From Salinibacillus kushneri (lineage in GTDB: Bacteria > Bacillota > Bacilli > Bacillales > Alkalibacillaceae): a stretch of DNA of 64,000 nt. A program made the position numbers and the translations under genes. This document shows, one piece after another, positions 7,724-24,548 of the stretch. Below the pieces are notes generated by a model that did no database searches, had not been told where the DNA came from, and saw nothing but the letters and a program-made list of their open reading frames with translations. Numbering within the stretch: the stretch's first letter is position 1; each line of letters starts with the position of its first letter. The stretch spans positions 332,613 through 396,612 of the forward strand of contig NZ_FOHJ01000003.1 in the NCBI RefSeq assembly GCF_900111405.1, read 5' to 3'.

Positions 7724-8962
7724 GTGGAGCATTTAAAAAACGTAGATCCGGAAATTACGGAAGCACTCAAAAAGGAAAAAAAGAGACAGCAGGATAAAAT
7801 TGAACTGATTGCATCTGAGAATTTTGTTTCAGAAGCGGTAATGGAAGCAGCAGGATCAGTCATGACGAACAAATATGCAGAAGGCTACCCTGGACGTCGT
7901 TATTATGGGGGCTGTGAATACGTAGATATTGCCGAAAATTTAGCCCGTGATCGTGCGAAACAATTATTTGGAGCTGACCATGCTAACGTACAGCCACATT
8001 CTGGTGCCCAGGCGAACATGGCAGTATATTTTACCATTCTTGAACCCGGCGATACGGTTTTAGGCATGAACTTAAACCATGGAGGTCACTTAACCCATGG
8101 AAGTCCTGTAAACTTTAGTGGAACACAATATAATTTTGTAGATTATGGTGTGGATAATGAAAGTGAGCAAATTGATTATGAGGCTGTTTTGGCCAAAGCA
8201 AAAGAGGTGCAGCCGAAGCTTATCGTTGCTGGGGCGAGCGCTTATCCCCGTGAAATTGATTTTGCTAAATTCCGTGAAATTGCTGATGAAACAGGTGCGT
8301 ACTTAATGGTAGACATGGCGCATATTGCTGGGCTTGTTGCAACTGGACTTCACCCAAATCCAGTGCCATATGCCCATTTTGTCACAACAACAACGCATAA
8401 AACCTTGCGCGGTCCTCGAGGCGGAATGATTCTTTGCCAGGAGGCGTTTGCTAAAAAGCTGGATAAATCTGTTTTCCCGGGCATACAGGGCGGTCCGCTT
8501 ATGCATATTATTGCTGCTAAAGCTGTAGCCTTTAAAGAAGCGTTGGAGCCGGATTTTAAAACCTACTCACAACAAATTATTGATAATGCAAAACGCTTAG
8601 GTGAATCCCTGACAAATGAAGGGGTACGTCTTGTATCCGGTGGCACAGATAACCATTTACTATTGCTCGATTTACGTCCACTTGAATTAACCGGAAAAGT
8701 AGCTGAAAAGGCTCTTGATGACGTAGGTATAACCGTCAATAAAAATACCATTCCGTTTGATCCGGAAAGCCCATTTGTGACAAGTGGTATCCGAATCGGA
8801 ACTGCAGCTGTTACCACACGTGGCTTTGATTTAGAAGCAATGGACGAAATTGCAGCTATTATTGCTCTAACCTTGAAAAATACCGACAATGAAGAAAAAT
8901 TACAAGAAGCGAAAGAGCGGGTGGAAGCATTAACAGCGAAATATCCGCTGTATCTGGACTAA
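7724..8962 (+). CDS. glyA: Serine hydroxymethyltransferase
   Basis: PLP enzyme interconverting serine plus tetrahydrofolate with glycine plus 5,10-methylene-tetrahydrofolate, the main source of one-carbon units. 412 residues, the normal length, from a GTG start preceded by AGGAGGAG. The N-terminus has [14 protein letters not shown], the substrate segment [10 protein letters not shown], and the PLP-binding lysine is in [14 protein letters not shown] at about residue 225. It lies at the end of the tsaC-to-glyA gene string, with a strong terminator downstream. Confidence 0.98.
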   Translation: MEHLKNVDPEITEALKKEKKRQQDKIELIASENFVSEAVMEAAGSVMTNKYAEGYPGRRYYGGCEYVDIAENLARDRAKQLFGADHANVQPHSGAQANMAVYFTILEPGDTVLGMNLNHGGHLTHGSPVNFSGTQYNFVDYGVDNESEQIDYEAVLAKAKEVQPKLIVAGASAYPREIDFAKFREIADETGAYLMVDMAHIAGLVATGLHPNPVPYAHFVTTTTHKTLRGPRGGMILCQEAFAKKLDKSVFPGIQGGPLMHIIAAKAVAFKEALEPDFKTYSQQIIDNAKRLGESLTNEGVRLVSGGTDNHLLLLDLRPLELTGKVAEKALDDVGITVNKNTIPFDPESPFVTSGIRIGTAAVTTRGFDLEAMDEIAAIIALTLKNTDNEEKLQEAKERVEALTAKYPLYLD

Positions 8963-9036
8963 TTAAGGAAGCAGACGGTTCTGAAACCTGAGATTCCTTA
9001 TTTCAGCTAGATTCCCAGCTCTTTTGCTAAAAAAGG

Positions 9037-9072
9037 AAGACTGGCAAGGATTTATTGGTGCCAGTCTTTTTT
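9037..9072 (+). terminator. Terminator after glyA
   Basis: AAGACTGGCA (9037-9046) pairs perfectly with TGCCAGTCTT (9059-9068) across a 12-base loop, followed by TTTT. It separates glyA from the upp promoter. The rest of the 319-base gap holds only the upp promoter. Confidence 0.9.
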
Positions 9073-9167
9073 GTGGGAAATTTTTGCTTTTACATCATGA
9101 CTTAGCTTTTTATGCTATGAGTGGTAAAATGATTTATTAGGATGTCTATATCAACTGGGTTAGGTAA

Positions 9168-9911
<744 letters not shown>

Positions 9912-9939
9912 TATCTATTAATGATGGGGAGTGGTGAAA

Positions 9940-11088
9940 GTGAACAAGCGCCTGCGAGTGATGATTATATTTGGGACTAGGCCAGAAGCAATCAAGATGG
10001 CACCACTGGTCTTAGAATTAAAAAAGCGAACAGAACAATTTGAGCCGATTGTAACCGTCACCGCACAGCACCGTGAAATGCTGGATCAGGTTTTAGATTT
10101 ATTCGGAATTGAACCGGATTTTGATTTAAATATTATGAAACAGCGGCAAACCTTGGCAGAGATAACAACGAGGGCTCTTGAAGGTCTTGATAAGGTTATG
10201 AAAGAAACCACTCCCGATATGATTTTGGTTCATGGAGATACAACAACTACATTTACCGCCAGTCTGGCTGCTTATTATAATCAGATTCCAGTTGGGCATG
10301 TAGAGGCGGGGCTTAGAACATGGAATAAATACTCCCCATTCCCTGAAGAAATGAACCGCCAGTTAACCGGCGTTATGGCTGACTTGCATTTTGCCCCAAC
10401 TCATAAAGCAGAGCAAAATTTGTTGCGGGAAGGTAAAGATCAACACCATATTTTTGTAACAGGAAACACGGCTATTGATGCCTTAAAAACGACCATCCAA
10501 TCTGACTATGAGCATAAAGGTTTGATAAAGGCTGAGGGAAAACGACTTGTTCTTGTCACGGCTCATCGGAGGGAAAACCTGGGGAACAAAATGGAGCAAA
10601 TGTTTCGTTCAATCAAACGTTTGACTGATAAACATGAAGACATACAGGTCATTTATCCTGTCCACTTAAATCCAGTAGTTCAAGACACAGCGAAGAAGAT
10701 ATTAGGTGATCATAATCGAATTGACCTTATCGAACCTCTTGAAGTTCTTGACTTTCATAACTTTGCAGCGAGATCTCATCTGATATTAACGGATTCAGGT
10801 GGTGTCCAGGAAGAAGCGCCATCACTTGGGGTACCGGTTCTCGTGCTCAGAGATACGACGGAAAGACCTGAAGGAGTAGAAGCTGGCACCTTAAAACTTG
10901 CCGGGACAGATGAAGAGACGATTTATAAATTGGCAGATGAGCTGCTTTCAAACGAACATGCTCACGACCAGATGGCTTGGGCTTCCAACCCATACGGTGA
11001 TGGACAGGCATCCAAAAGAATAGCAGACGCCATTTTGTACTTCTTTAACCAGACAAAAGAAGAACCCGAACGCTTTCGAGTAACCTGA
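9940..11088 (+). CDS. mnaA: UDP-N-acetylglucosamine 2-epimerase (non-hydrolysing)
   Basis: Converts UDP-GlcNAc to UDP-ManNAc, used for the linkage unit of wall teichoic acid and other surface polymers. The GTG at 9940 follows GGGGAG by eight bases and gives 382 residues; GTGs at 9931 and 9934 sit on the binding site. Conserved segments are FGTRPEAIKMAPL at the N-terminus, VHGDTTTTFTASLAAY, VGHVEAGLRTW, and the GT-B C-terminal site LTDSGGVQEEAPSLGVPVLV with RDTTERPEGVEAGT. The same gene follows upp in several Bacillaceae. It links functionally to the TagO-like, tagD and TagB/F-like genes at the right end of the window. Confidence 0.95.
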   Translation: MNKRLRVMIIFGTRPEAIKMAPLVLELKKRTEQFEPIVTVTAQHREMLDQVLDLFGIEPDFDLNIMKQRQTLAEITTRALEGLDKVMKETTPDMILVHGDTTTTFTASLAAYYNQIPVGHVEAGLRTWNKYSPFPEEMNRQLTGVMADLHFAPTHKAEQNLLREGKDQHHIFVTGNTAIDALKTTIQSDYEHKGLIKAEGKRLVLVTAHRRENLGNKMEQMFRSIKRLTDKHEDIQVIYPVHLNPVVQDTAKKILGDHNRIDLIEPLEVLDFHNFAARSHLILTDSGGVQEEAPSLGVPVLVLRDTTERPEGVEAGTLKLAGTDEETIYKLADELLSNEHAHDQMAWASNPYGDGQASKRIADAILYFFNQTKEEPERFRVT

Positions 11089-11116
11089 CTCTCTTTAAAG
11101 AGAGTCAGGTTTTTAT
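11083..11116 (+). terminator. Terminator after mnaA
   Basis: A 28-base perfect palindrome, ACCTGACTCTCTTT joined to AAAGAGAGTCAGGT (11083-11110), followed by TTTTT. It overlaps the mnaA stop codon. Confidence 0.92.
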
Positions 11117-11309
11117 TAGTTTCGATGGGATTAATCCTGTTATTTAATGATTAATTGGTTTATAAGTGTAATTCGAATTATCACGGACCCATTTAATTAA
11201 AACAATTTTTTAATATTTTAAATCACCAATATAAAATTCCGAACCCCCACGCATATTTTTTTATCTCACAACAAAAACTAATAAGAAAAAAGTGGGAGCG
11301 GTTCAATCT

Positions 11310-13571
11310 ATGATAAGTAAGGCCATAACGAAAGTCACCATTATTCTTTTTCTCACAGCAGCATCCTTTCTCACATCCTTCGATCCTCGCTACGCTCAAG
11401 CCATGGGTGAGGAGGTTTCTGTTATTGTTGAAGTAGACGGAAATCCCTATAAGTGGAAGAATTACATAGAAGATTATCATCCGTTCGTAGAAGTTGTACA
11501 TGTTTATGATACGCTCTTGAATGCACTTGCTATAAAGGGTGAGGCGAAAGATGTTTATGATATTGATAAAGAGGATTTTATTCAGCATGTTTTCCCGGCA
11601 CAGACTTATGAGGTACCGCAGCCAACTATAAAAAACTCAGAATCTAATGAAACCAAATTATCGTCACATCAAAGCAATCATTCTGGGCAAAAGGAAACAC
11701 CTTCCTCATCAAGCGTAAAGCCTCCAAGCCGTCCCGTTCAGTCGAAATATACAGGTGAGGGTGTAAAGGTTGGTGTGATTGATACCGGAATTGCTTATGA
11801 ACATCCTGATTTGGAGACAAGCTTTAAGGGCGGGTATGATGTCGTGGAATTTGATGAAGATCCAATGGAGACCTTGCCCAAGCAAGGAGCACCAACATTT
11901 CACGGTTCTCATGTATCAGGTATTATAGCGGCCAATGGGGAGATGCAGGGTGTTGCACCTGATGCTGAGATTTATGCTTATCGTGCTCTTGGCCCCGGAG
12001 GTGTAGGTTCATCTGTAGGGATCATTGCAGCGATTGAAAGAGCGGTTGAAGATGGTATGGATATCATTAACCTGTCGCTGGGGAGCACCGTGAATAGTCC
12101 TGATTGGCCCACGAGTATGGCTGTGAATAAGGCGATTGATCAGGGTGTAGCTGTAGTTATTGCAAACGGGAATTCAGGGCCGGAAAATTGGACTGTTTCT
12201 TCCCCGGCTACATCGGTAAAAGCCCTGTCAGTAGGAGCTTCCATTACCGAAATGGACATCCCTTTTTTAGCAGCACCGCTTGATGATAAAAAAATTACTT
12301 TAAGTCCCATGATGGGCTCGCCTGATTGGGAGCTTCAAAAGCCGTATAAATTGATAAATGGGGGACTGGGAAAGAAGCCGATTGATAATGCGGAAGGGAA
12401 AATTGTTTTGTTTAAACGGGGTGACATTCCGTTCACCGAAAAAGTTCGGAAGGCTGAGGAAGCAGGGGCCATAGCTGCGATTATTTATAATAACGAAAAA
12501 GGGAAGCTTGAAGGAGGGTTAACCGTACCCCCATCTATTCCGGTTGCTGCTGTGTCAAAGAAGGATGGGAAATGGCTGCTCGAAAAGACCAAAAACGAGG
12601 AATGGCTGCATACATCTTATCAGCATTTGGAGGATAAACTTGCCTCGTTCAGCTCAAAAGGTCCAGTTGTAGCCAATTGGGACATAAAACCAGAAGTCAT
12701 TGCACCTGGCGTCAAAATAGCAAGTACAGTGCCCGGGGGCTATCAGGAATTACAGGGGACAAGTATGGCTGCTCCATTTGTTACGGGTGTTTTAGCGCTT
12801 ATTAAAGAGGCCCATCCTGAATGGGGACCGAAAAAATTAAAAGCTGCTGTTCTCTCAACATCAAAGCCTTATCAAAATCAGGAAGGACGTCTTTATAAAC
12901 CAATTGAACAAGGGATGGGTGAAGTAAAGCCGGAAAAGAGTATTAATCCGGACATTCTGATTTATGGAAGTCGACTCACTTTTGGAAAAGTTGATCAGCG
13001 AAACGAAACCAAAACGGTAAACATGGTTATAGAAAACCGCTCCAATCAGGAGAAAAAGTTTCGATTTGATATTCCGAATGATTCCAAAGGTGTTACGTGG
13101 GATGTTCCTCAAACGTTTTACGTAAAGCCCAAGGAAAAGAAAAGGGTTAAAGTTGGATTACGGGTACATTCTGGAAATTTAAAAAAAGGATTACATCAGG
13201 GCTGGTTATCATTATATAATGAAAACGAAGCCATGAAATTACCGTACCTATTTGTGAATAAAACATCCAACTATCCAAAAATTGATGGTTTGGAGCTGTC
13301 TGTTTCACCCTTTAAACAGGATCAATTGAAATATCGCATGTATCTTCCGGATGGTGCTGATCAATTAACAATAGACTTATATGATCCAAGTACACTGCGT
13401 TATATTAAAACCATTGTGGAAGAAAAAGATGTAGAAGCGGGCATGTTAGAAAGTGTTTTACCGAAAGAAAAGGTAGGAAAAGATCAGTATCTTGCACTTG
13501 TCAAGGTCTTAAATGGTCAAGAATATAGTTCAATTGTGACAGATTTTCAAATTTTGCAGCACCCTTCATAA
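11310..13571 (+). CDS. Secreted subtilisin-family serine protease with PA domain, Vpr-like
   Basis: Extracellular endopeptidase. From ATG 11310 it is 753 residues: a signal peptide (about 1-32, ending near YAQA), an I9-type propeptide (about 35-100), a Ser/Pro/Gln-rich linker (105-145), and an S8 catalytic domain with Asp158 (GVIDTG), His198 (FHGSHVSG), oxyanion Asn288 (ANGNSGP) and Ser485 (GTSMAAP). Inside the catalytic domain, about residues 315-440, is a PA insertion with GKIVLFKRGDIPFTEKVRKA, as in minor extracellular protease Vpr and C5a-peptidase-like enzymes. The C-terminal ~240 residues look like beta-sandwich domains. An in-frame GTG at 11292 is a less likely start. The gene stands alone between the mnaA terminator and the atp promoter; the 220 bases before it show no clear promoter. 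Confidence 0.93.
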   Translation: MISKAITKVTIILFLTAASFLTSFDPRYAQAMGEEVSVIVEVDGNPYKWKNYIEDYHPFVEVVHVYDTLLNALAIKGEAKDVYDIDKEDFIQHVFPAQTYEVPQPTIKNSESNETKLSSHQSNHSGQKETPSSSSVKPPSRPVQSKYTGEGVKVGVIDTGIAYEHPDLETSFKGGYDVVEFDEDPMETLPKQGAPTFHGSHVSGIIAANGEMQGVAPDAEIYAYRALGPGGVGSSVGIIAAIERAVEDGMDIINLSLGSTVNSPDWPTSMAVNKAIDQGVAVVIANGNSGPENWTVSSPATSVKALSVGASITEMDIPFLAAPLDDKKITLSPMMGSPDWELQKPYKLINGGLGKKPIDNAEGKIVLFKRGDIPFTEKVRKAEEAGAIAAIIYNNEKGKLEGGLTVPPSIPVAAVSKKDGKWLLEKTKNEEWLHTSYQHLEDKLASFSSKGPVVANWDIKPEVIAPGVKIASTVPGGYQELQGTSMAAPFVTGVLALIKEAHPEWGPKKLKAAVLSTSKPYQNQEGRLYKPIEQGMGEVKPEKSINPDILIYGSRLTFGKVDQRNETKTVNMVIENRSNQEKKFRFDIPNDSKGVTWDVPQTFYVKPKEKKRVKVGLRVHSGNLKKGLHQGWLSLYNENEAMKLPYLFVNKTSNYPKIDGLELSVSPFKQDQLKYRMYLPDGADQLTIDLYDPSTLRYIKTIVEEKDVEAGMLESVLPKEKVGKDQYLALVKVLNGQEYSSIVTDFQILQHPS

Positions 13572-13588
13572 TTTTAACTGTAAATTTA

Positions 13589-13617
13589 TTGACAGAAAAA
13601 AGCTACTATTGTATGCT
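13589..13617 (+). promoter_or_regulatory. Sigma-A promoter of the atp operon
   Basis: A consensus TTGACA (13589-13594), a 17-base spacer and TATGCT (13612-13617). Transcription would begin about 65 bases before atpZ. This is the best promoter match in the window and fits a strongly expressed operon. Confidence 0.8.
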
Positions 13618-13689
13618 AATCTAGGTGTATGATAGGGTTTTCAAGCACCCTCTTATGTTTGAATTTAACCCATGGATTGAGGTGCCCTC

Positions 13690-13908
13690 ATGGGTAAAGA
13701 TCAAAAGCCTTTTCATGCCTTTGCGTTGACAAGTGCAATTATTTCCTATTTGTCAGGGTGTACGCTAGTTGGCATATTTTTCGGAAGATGGATTGACCAG
13801 AAACTTGGCCTGTTTCCAACTTTTTTAATTGTTGGACTTTTCATTGGCTTGGGTGTAGGGGTTTATGGCACAATTAACTTAGTCAACAAATACACAGGAG
13901 ATAACTAA
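13690..13908 (+). CDS. atpZ: AtpZ/AtpI family membrane protein
   Basis: A 72-residue protein with two predicted membrane helices (about 13-33 and 43-63) separated by the loop GRWIDQKLG. Small AtpZ proteins of this type precede atpI in the atp operons of many Bacilli; AtpZ and AtpI have been linked to Mg/Ca handling or to assembly of the c-ring. The start ATG has TTGAGGTG seven bases upstream. One base separates its stop from atpI. Confidence 0.8.
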   Translation: MGKDQKPFHAFALTSAIISYLSGCTLVGIFFGRWIDQKLGLFPTFLIVGLFIGLGVGVYGTINLVNKYTGDN

Positions 13909-13909
13909 T

Positions 13910-14290
13910 ATGCAGCAATACAAGATGATGGTCAATCGTCAAAGGAAATGGATGCTATATTTACTAGCCCTCTTTGTTATTGGGTGGGGTTTTACATCTT
14001 ATCCTGATATATTTTTAAGCCTGATTTTAGGCTCCTCATTAAGTTTTTTTAACCTCTGGCTCATACAACGCAAGGTTAACCAAGTAGGACATGCTGCATC
14101 CAAACAGGTGACCTCCCGAGCTCTTGGGACTTTTTCACGTTTTGCAAGTGCAGCACTCGCGGTGGTCATTGCATTCCGCTATCCGCAATATTTCCAAGCA
14201 ATACCCGTTATATTGGGATTAATGACAGCTTACATGGTCATTATCATAGATTATGCTCTACATCTTAAAGAATTAAACCCTAGGAAGTGA
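13910..14290 (+). CDS. atpI: ATP synthase subunit I
   Basis: 126-residue integral membrane protein with four predicted helices, the size and layout of AtpI, which helps assemble the c-ring of the Fo sector. Directly after atpZ and twelve bases ahead of atpB. The sequence is poorly conserved in general, so the call rests on position, length and the hydrophobic pattern. Confidence 0.88.
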   Translation: MQQYKMMVNRQRKWMLYLLALFVIGWGFTSYPDIFLSLILGSSLSFFNLWLIQRKVNQVGHAASKQVTSRALGTFSRFASAALAVVIAFRYPQYFQAIPVILGLMTAYMVIIIDYALHLKELNPRK

Positions 14291-14295
14291 GGTGA

Positions 14296-15024
<729 letters not shown>

Positions 15025-15053
15025 TTTTTAATACTGAAAAAATTAATTAATAA

Positions 15054-15280
<227 letters not shown>

Positions 15281-15281
<1 letters not shown>

Positions 15282-15550
15282 GTTTAAAAGCGGAAGGGCC
15301 CCGCTTAGCTCCGACCGCATAAGCAGAATACGCGGAGTGGCGTGCTTTTGGCCACGGAGCGGATTATGCTTATGACGGCTTGGAGCTGGGCACTGGAGCT
15401 GGATAGGTTTAAAAGCGGAAGGGCCCCGCTTAGCTCCGACCGCATAAGCAGAATACGCGGAGTGGCCTGCACTTTTGCTACGTAACGGATTATGCTTATG
15501 ACGGTTTGGAGCTGAGCCCTGTAGCTGGACAAAGAAAAGCGGAAGGACCA
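15281..15550. repeat. Tandem 125-bp hairpin repeat between atpE and atpF
   Basis: Copy 1 is 15281-15405, copy 2 is 15406-15531, and a fragment of a third (AAAAGCGGAAGGACC) follows at 15536-15550. The first ~75 bases of the two copies are identical. Each copy is an imperfect palindrome: AGCTCCGACCGCATAAGC on the left can pair with GCTTATGACGGCTTGGAGCT-like sequence on the right. The boundary words AAAAGCGGAAG and GGAGCTGGA resemble an interspersed repeat I recall from Bacillaceae genomes. The remaining gap to atpF (15551-15727) shows nothing else I can name. Open frames across it on the minus strand are by-products of the repeat. Confidence 0.88.
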
Positions 15551-15685
15551 ACACTCCAAAGGGTTTCTCAACTCACAAACAAACGATTGTTTAACCCCAA
15601 GGAGTTAGTCCAACCGCAATCCTTATTCAAGTAAAGAAGCTTTTCGCCATCTGAACTTGGTTTTAAAAACAAGTTTGACGATTGA

Positions 15686-16793
<1,108 letters not shown>

Positions 16794-16804
16794 GATAGGG
16801 GTGA

Positions 16805-18319
<1,515 letters not shown>

Positions 18320-18357
18320 GTGATTTGCATAATGGCTAGTCCAGAAAAAGGTGGTGA

Positions 18358-19224
<867 letters not shown>

Positions 19225-19240
19225 GACATGAATGCAGTAA

Positions 19241-20668
<1,428 letters not shown>

Positions 20669-20691
20669 GGGAAGTGCAACTTTCTAATTAG

Positions 20692-21114
<423 letters not shown>

Positions 21115-21130
21115 TAAACGTTTACTAAAC

Positions 21131-21170
21131 AAAACCGGAATCCCCATAGGTAGAGGGGTTCCGGTTTTTT
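21131..21170 (+). terminator. Terminator of the atp operon
   Basis: AAAACCGGAATCCCC pairs with GGGGTTCCGGTTTT, one base bulged, and TTTTTT ends the structure. Confidence 0.92.
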
Positions 21171-21673
21171 GTGGTGTAAGGGATTGGATTGCGATGTAGC
21201 GGTGGTATTGATTGAGTTGTTAGGCGAGGAAAAAGTGGAAATACCGGGAATTTTGATTGAAAAGGAAGTATTTGATTCTTCGGGCAGGAGAATTCATCCT
21301 GAAACTGAATAATAATTCAATATAAATATCTAATCATTAATCCGCTCACTACCGGAATTAAGTGTATTTTGAAAATAATTCGTCCTGTTTTTGAAATAAT
21401 TAAACCTATTCTCAAAAAGATTGATCCTATGGGGAAGACTACTACTCTGGAAGTAATTATATTTAACCGGAAAAGAATGTATTAAACCTGTAGAATGACA
21501 TTTAATCATGCAATCATGAACATTTATCTTTTTCCTTACGTTCTATAAAATACCAGTAATCCATCTTATCTTAAGACCTCCAAAGTAAAGTTCCTGCAAC
21601 ATTTTTTCCGCATGTCTCTCATACATAACTCATACAATGATAATAAATCTACATGTCTGAAAAAGTGGGACTA
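21171..21673. other. Non-coding gap between atpC and nuoA
   Basis: About 500 AT-rich bases with no gene I can support, no RNA fold I recognise and no repeat shared with the rest of the window. An open frame from GTG 21202 to 21312 (36 codons) has no ribosome binding site and no family resemblance. Confidence 0.5.
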
Positions 21674-21702
21674 TCGACAATATAAGTTAATAATGCTACA
21701 AT
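21674..21702 (+). promoter_or_regulatory. Sigma-A promoter of the nuo operon
   Basis: TCGACA (21674-21679), a 17-base spacer and TACAAT (21697-21702). Transcription would start near 21709, about 52 bases before nuoA. No cre or Rex-like site was recognised nearby. Confidence 0.65.
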
Positions 21703-21760
21703 GGAAGCGATTGCAAAATAGTTTGATAATTTAGAAAAGTAGAACAAGAGAGGTGAAGCT

Positions 21761-22135
21761 ATGGACTCTCTTCATGTCTATCAAAACAGCTATACGATGA
21801 TAGTTGTATTTATGGTGATTGCATTCATGCTCCCAATAGTGGCTTTAACAGCAGGAAAACTCTTGCGCCCGAACGAACCGACAAAAGCCAAAATGAAAAT
21901 CTATGAGAGTGGTGTTGAGCCCTTTCAGGATGCACGTGTTAGGTTTAATGTACGTTATTATTTGTTTGCCTTAATGTTTGTTCTATTTGATGTAGAAACC
22001 GTCTTTTTATATCCGTGGGCTGTTGCCTATGATCATTTGGGCATCTTTGCGTTAATTGAAATGTTAATCTTTATTGTCGTGCTCTTTCTCGGTTTAGTAT
22101 ATGCATGGAAAAAGGGAGTGCTTAAATGGACATGA
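21761..22135 (+). CDS. nuoA: NADH-quinone oxidoreductase subunit A
   Basis: Small membrane subunit of complex I with three helices. 124 residues, with the conserved loop [19 protein letters not shown] and the helix [14 protein letters not shown]. First gene of an 11-gene nuo operon; GAGAGGTGA precedes the ATG and it overlaps nuoB by ten bases. Confidence 0.97.
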   Translation: MDSLHVYQNSYTMIVVFMVIAFMLPIVALTAGKLLRPNEPTKAKMKIYESGVEPFQDARVRFNVRYYLFALMFVLFDVETVFLYPWAVAYDHLGIFALIEMLIFIVVLFLGLVYAWKKGVLKWT

Positions 22136-22644
22136 ATTTAGAGGCTATTACAGCTCAAGAACGGGATGAAATGCACCGTAATGTGTTTTTTATTACCCTG
22201 GAGCAGCTTAAGTCCTGGGCGCGCAGCAATTCACTTTGGCCAGTGCAATTTGGCTTAGCCTGTTGTGCCATTGAAATGATGGGAGTCGGAGCGTCTCACT
22301 ATGATTTAGACCGCTTTGGATCGATTTTTCGCTCATCCCCAAGACATTCCGATTGTATGATCGTTTCGGGAACGGTAACGAAAAAAATGGCTCCGATTAT
22401 TCGTAGACTTTACGATCAAATGCCTGAACCGAAATGGGTAATTGCCATGGGTTCCTGTGCTACAGCAGGAGGACCTTATTTTTACTCTTATTCGGTAGTA
22501 AAAGGCGTCGATCAAGTGGTGCCCGTTGATGTTTATATACCTGGTTGTCCACCTAATCCAGCAGCACTCATTTATGGTATTAATAAACTCCAGGAAAAAA
22601 TCCGCTATGAAGCAAAAACGGGAAAGCGGGTGACCAATACATGA
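22126..22644 (+). CDS. nuoB: NADH-quinone oxidoreductase subunit B
   Basis: Carries the terminal iron-sulfur cluster N2 that reduces quinone. 172 residues. Cluster cysteines are visible in [11 protein letters not shown] (adjacent pair), GSCATAGG and [16 protein letters not shown] lies seven bases before the ATG; the stop overlaps the start of nuoC by four bases. Confidence 0.98.
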   Translation: MDMNLEAITAQERDEMHRNVFFITLEQLKSWARSNSLWPVQFGLACCAIEMMGVGASHYDLDRFGSIFRSSPRHSDCMIVSGTVTKKMAPIIRRLYDQMPEPKWVIAMGSCATAGGPYFYSYSVVKGVDQVVPVDVYIPGCPPNPAALIYGINKLQEKIRYEAKTGKRVTNT

Positions 22645-23444
22645 CAGAAGAACAGGACCATCAATCAAATCAAAACCAGGAAAAAGATACAGTAGATCCA
22701 AAAGCAAAGGATAATATAGAAGAGGCTAAGGAGCAACCTGCCGATAATCCATTGAATGAAGAGTCGCCAGAAAAAATAACCACGCCTTCAGATCAGCAAA
22801 GTTCCACAAAAAAAGAAAGATCAACGGATACTAAATCTGAACCATCTCCCACAGAGCAATCCCAAACAGAAAAATCAAAGTCAGATAAGCCTAAATCTGA
22901 ACATACAAAACGACCACGAAAAAAGCACACGAAAAAAGACCAGCCTCCAGAAAAGAAAGAACCATCACCAAACCAGCCTATTTTAGACCACTATGTAAAA
23001 ATCATAAACAAGAACCTCAGTAAAGATGCAATTGATGATGCGTTTGTGAACCGTTCATCAAAAGAACTTCCTACCATTGTCGCGACTCCAAAATATTACT
23101 TTTCTATTGCTAAACTTCTTAGAGATCATGAAGAACTGCAATTTCATTTTTTATCAGACATCCACGGAATTGATTATGAAAGTCATATGGAAATTTATGC
23201 TTATTTATATTCCATGAGCCGAAACCAATCCGTAGCTTTAAAGGTTAAGCTTGACCGGGAAAATCCTGCAATTTCATCCCTCGCCCCTTTATGGAAGGGG
23301 GCAAGCTGGCCGGAAAATGAGGCCTATGACCTGTTAGGGATAAGCTTTGAAAATCACCCTGATTTAAAGCGGATTTTACTTGGAGAGGACTGGGAAGGTT
23401 ACCCACTACGAAAAGACTATGAGCCTTATGATGTGGAGGTGTAG
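22641..23444 (+). CDS. nuoC: NADH-quinone oxidoreductase subunit C with long charged N-terminus
   Basis: Peripheral-arm subunit next to NuoD. The 30-kDa domain begins near residue 115 and ends with the signature [25 protein letters not shown] and [12 protein letters not shown] are typical. The first ~110 residues are a low-complexity, hydrophilic tail rich in Glu, Lys, Ser, Pro and Gln, so the protein (267 residues) is much longer than a minimal NuoC. The ATGA overlap with nuoB fixes this start; no start near the folded domain has an evident binding site. Long disordered NuoC extensions are known in some Bacillus, and their function is not known to me. Confidence 0.95.
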   Translation: MTEEQDHQSNQNQEKDTVDPKAKDNIEEAKEQPADNPLNEESPEKITTPSDQQSSTKKERSTDTKSEPSPTEQSQTEKSKSDKPKSEHTKRPRKKHTKKDQPPEKKEPSPNQPILDHYVKIINKNLSKDAIDDAFVNRSSKELPTIVATPKYYFSIAKLLRDHEELQFHFLSDIHGIDYESHMEIYAYLYSMSRNQSVALKVKLDRENPAISSLAPLWKGASWPENEAYDLLGISFENHPDLKRILLGEDWEGYPLRKDYEPYDVEV

Positions 23445-23447
23445 CTT

Positions 23448-24548
23448 ATGATTCGTACAGAAGAAATGCTGTTAAATGTCGGACCACAGCATCCTAGTAC
23501 CCACGGAGTATTTCGGCTTGTTGTCAAAGTTGATGGGGAAATCATTAAGGAAGCTACACCAGTCATAGGCTATTTACATAGGGGGACGGAAAAATTAGCT
23601 GAGGACCTGCAATATACGCAAATTATTCCGTACACAGATCGCATGGATTACCTTTCCGCTATGACCAACAATTATGTCATTTGTCACGCAGTTGAGACCC
23701 TTATGGATTTAGAAGTTCCTGAACGTGCGGAATATTTGCGTATCATCGCAATGGAGCTTGGTCGCATTGCAAGCCATCTTGTCTGGTATGGTACGTACTT
23801 AATGGACATTGGAACGACGAGTCCATTTTTATATGCATTTCGCGAGAGGGAAATGATTATAAATTTATTAAATGAGTTATGTGGTGCCCGTCTAACCTTT
23901 AACTATATGCGAATTGGCGGAGTGAAGTGGGATGCTCCAGAGGGATGGATTGATAAAGTAAGAGAATTTATACCGTATATGAGGGAACAACTCGATGGGT
24001 ACCATGAATTCGTTACAGGGAATGAGATTTTTTTGAATCGGGTAAAAGGTGTCGGTCAATATACGCAGGAGGAGGCGATTCAATATTCATTAAGTGGAGC
24101 CAATCTCCGGTGTACAGGTATTGCTTATGATTTGCGTAAAGCTGAGCCCTATTCCATATATCATCGTTTCGAGTTTGATATCCCTGTGGGAGAAACGGGA
24201 GATGCCTGGGCCCGCTATCAATGTCGAATGGCTGAAATGGCTGAATCACTTAAGATATTGGAACAAGCTGTAGAGCAGTTTCCCGAGGATGGAAAAATCA
24301 TGGGTAAGGTGCCAAGGATTATTAAACCTCCAAAGGGCGAAGTTTATGTTCGAATTGAATCTCCCCGTGGAGAAATTGGCTGTTACATTGCGAGTGAAGG
24401 GAAGAAAACCCCGTATCGGTTAAAGTTTCGCAGGCCTTCCTTCTATAATCTGCAAATCCTTCCCAAATTATTGGAAGGGGAAAATATGGCTAACTTAATC
24501 GCTATTTTAGGCGGTGTTGATATCGTGCTGGGGGAGGTGGATGGATAA
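23448..24548 (+). CDS. nuoD: NADH-quinone oxidoreductase subunit D
   Basis: 49-kDa subunit forming the quinone pocket with NuoB. 366 residues, with NVGPQHPSTHGVFRLVV at the N-terminus, GYLHRGTEKLAED, the PYTDRMDYLSAM segment and the C-terminal ILGGVDIVLGEVDG. It follows nuoC by three bases and shares one base with the start of nuoH. It is separate from nuoC, unlike the fused nuoCD of enterobacteria. Confidence 0.98.
   Translation: MIRTEEMLLNVGPQHPSTHGVFRLVVKVDGEIIKEATPVIGYLHRGTEKLAEDLQYTQIIPYTDRMDYLSAMTNNYVICHAVETLMDLEVPERAEYLRIIAMELGRIASHLVWYGTYLMDIGTTSPFLYAFREREMIINLLNELCGARLTFNYMRIGGVKWDAPEGWIDKVREFIPYMREQLDGYHEFVTGNEIFLNRVKGVGQYTQEEAIQYSLSGANLRCTGIAYDLRKAEPYSIYHRFEFDIPVGETGDAWARYQCRMAEMAESLKILEQAVEQFPEDGKIMGKVPRIIKPPKGEVYVRIESPRGEIGCYIASEGKKTPYRLKFRRPSFYNLQILPKLLEGENMANLIAILGGVDIVLGEVDG

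Noticed and set aside
21202..21312. 36-codon ORF downstream of the atp operon
   Set aside because: No ribosome binding site, a GTG start only, and no family resemblance; could be a relic but cannot be supported.
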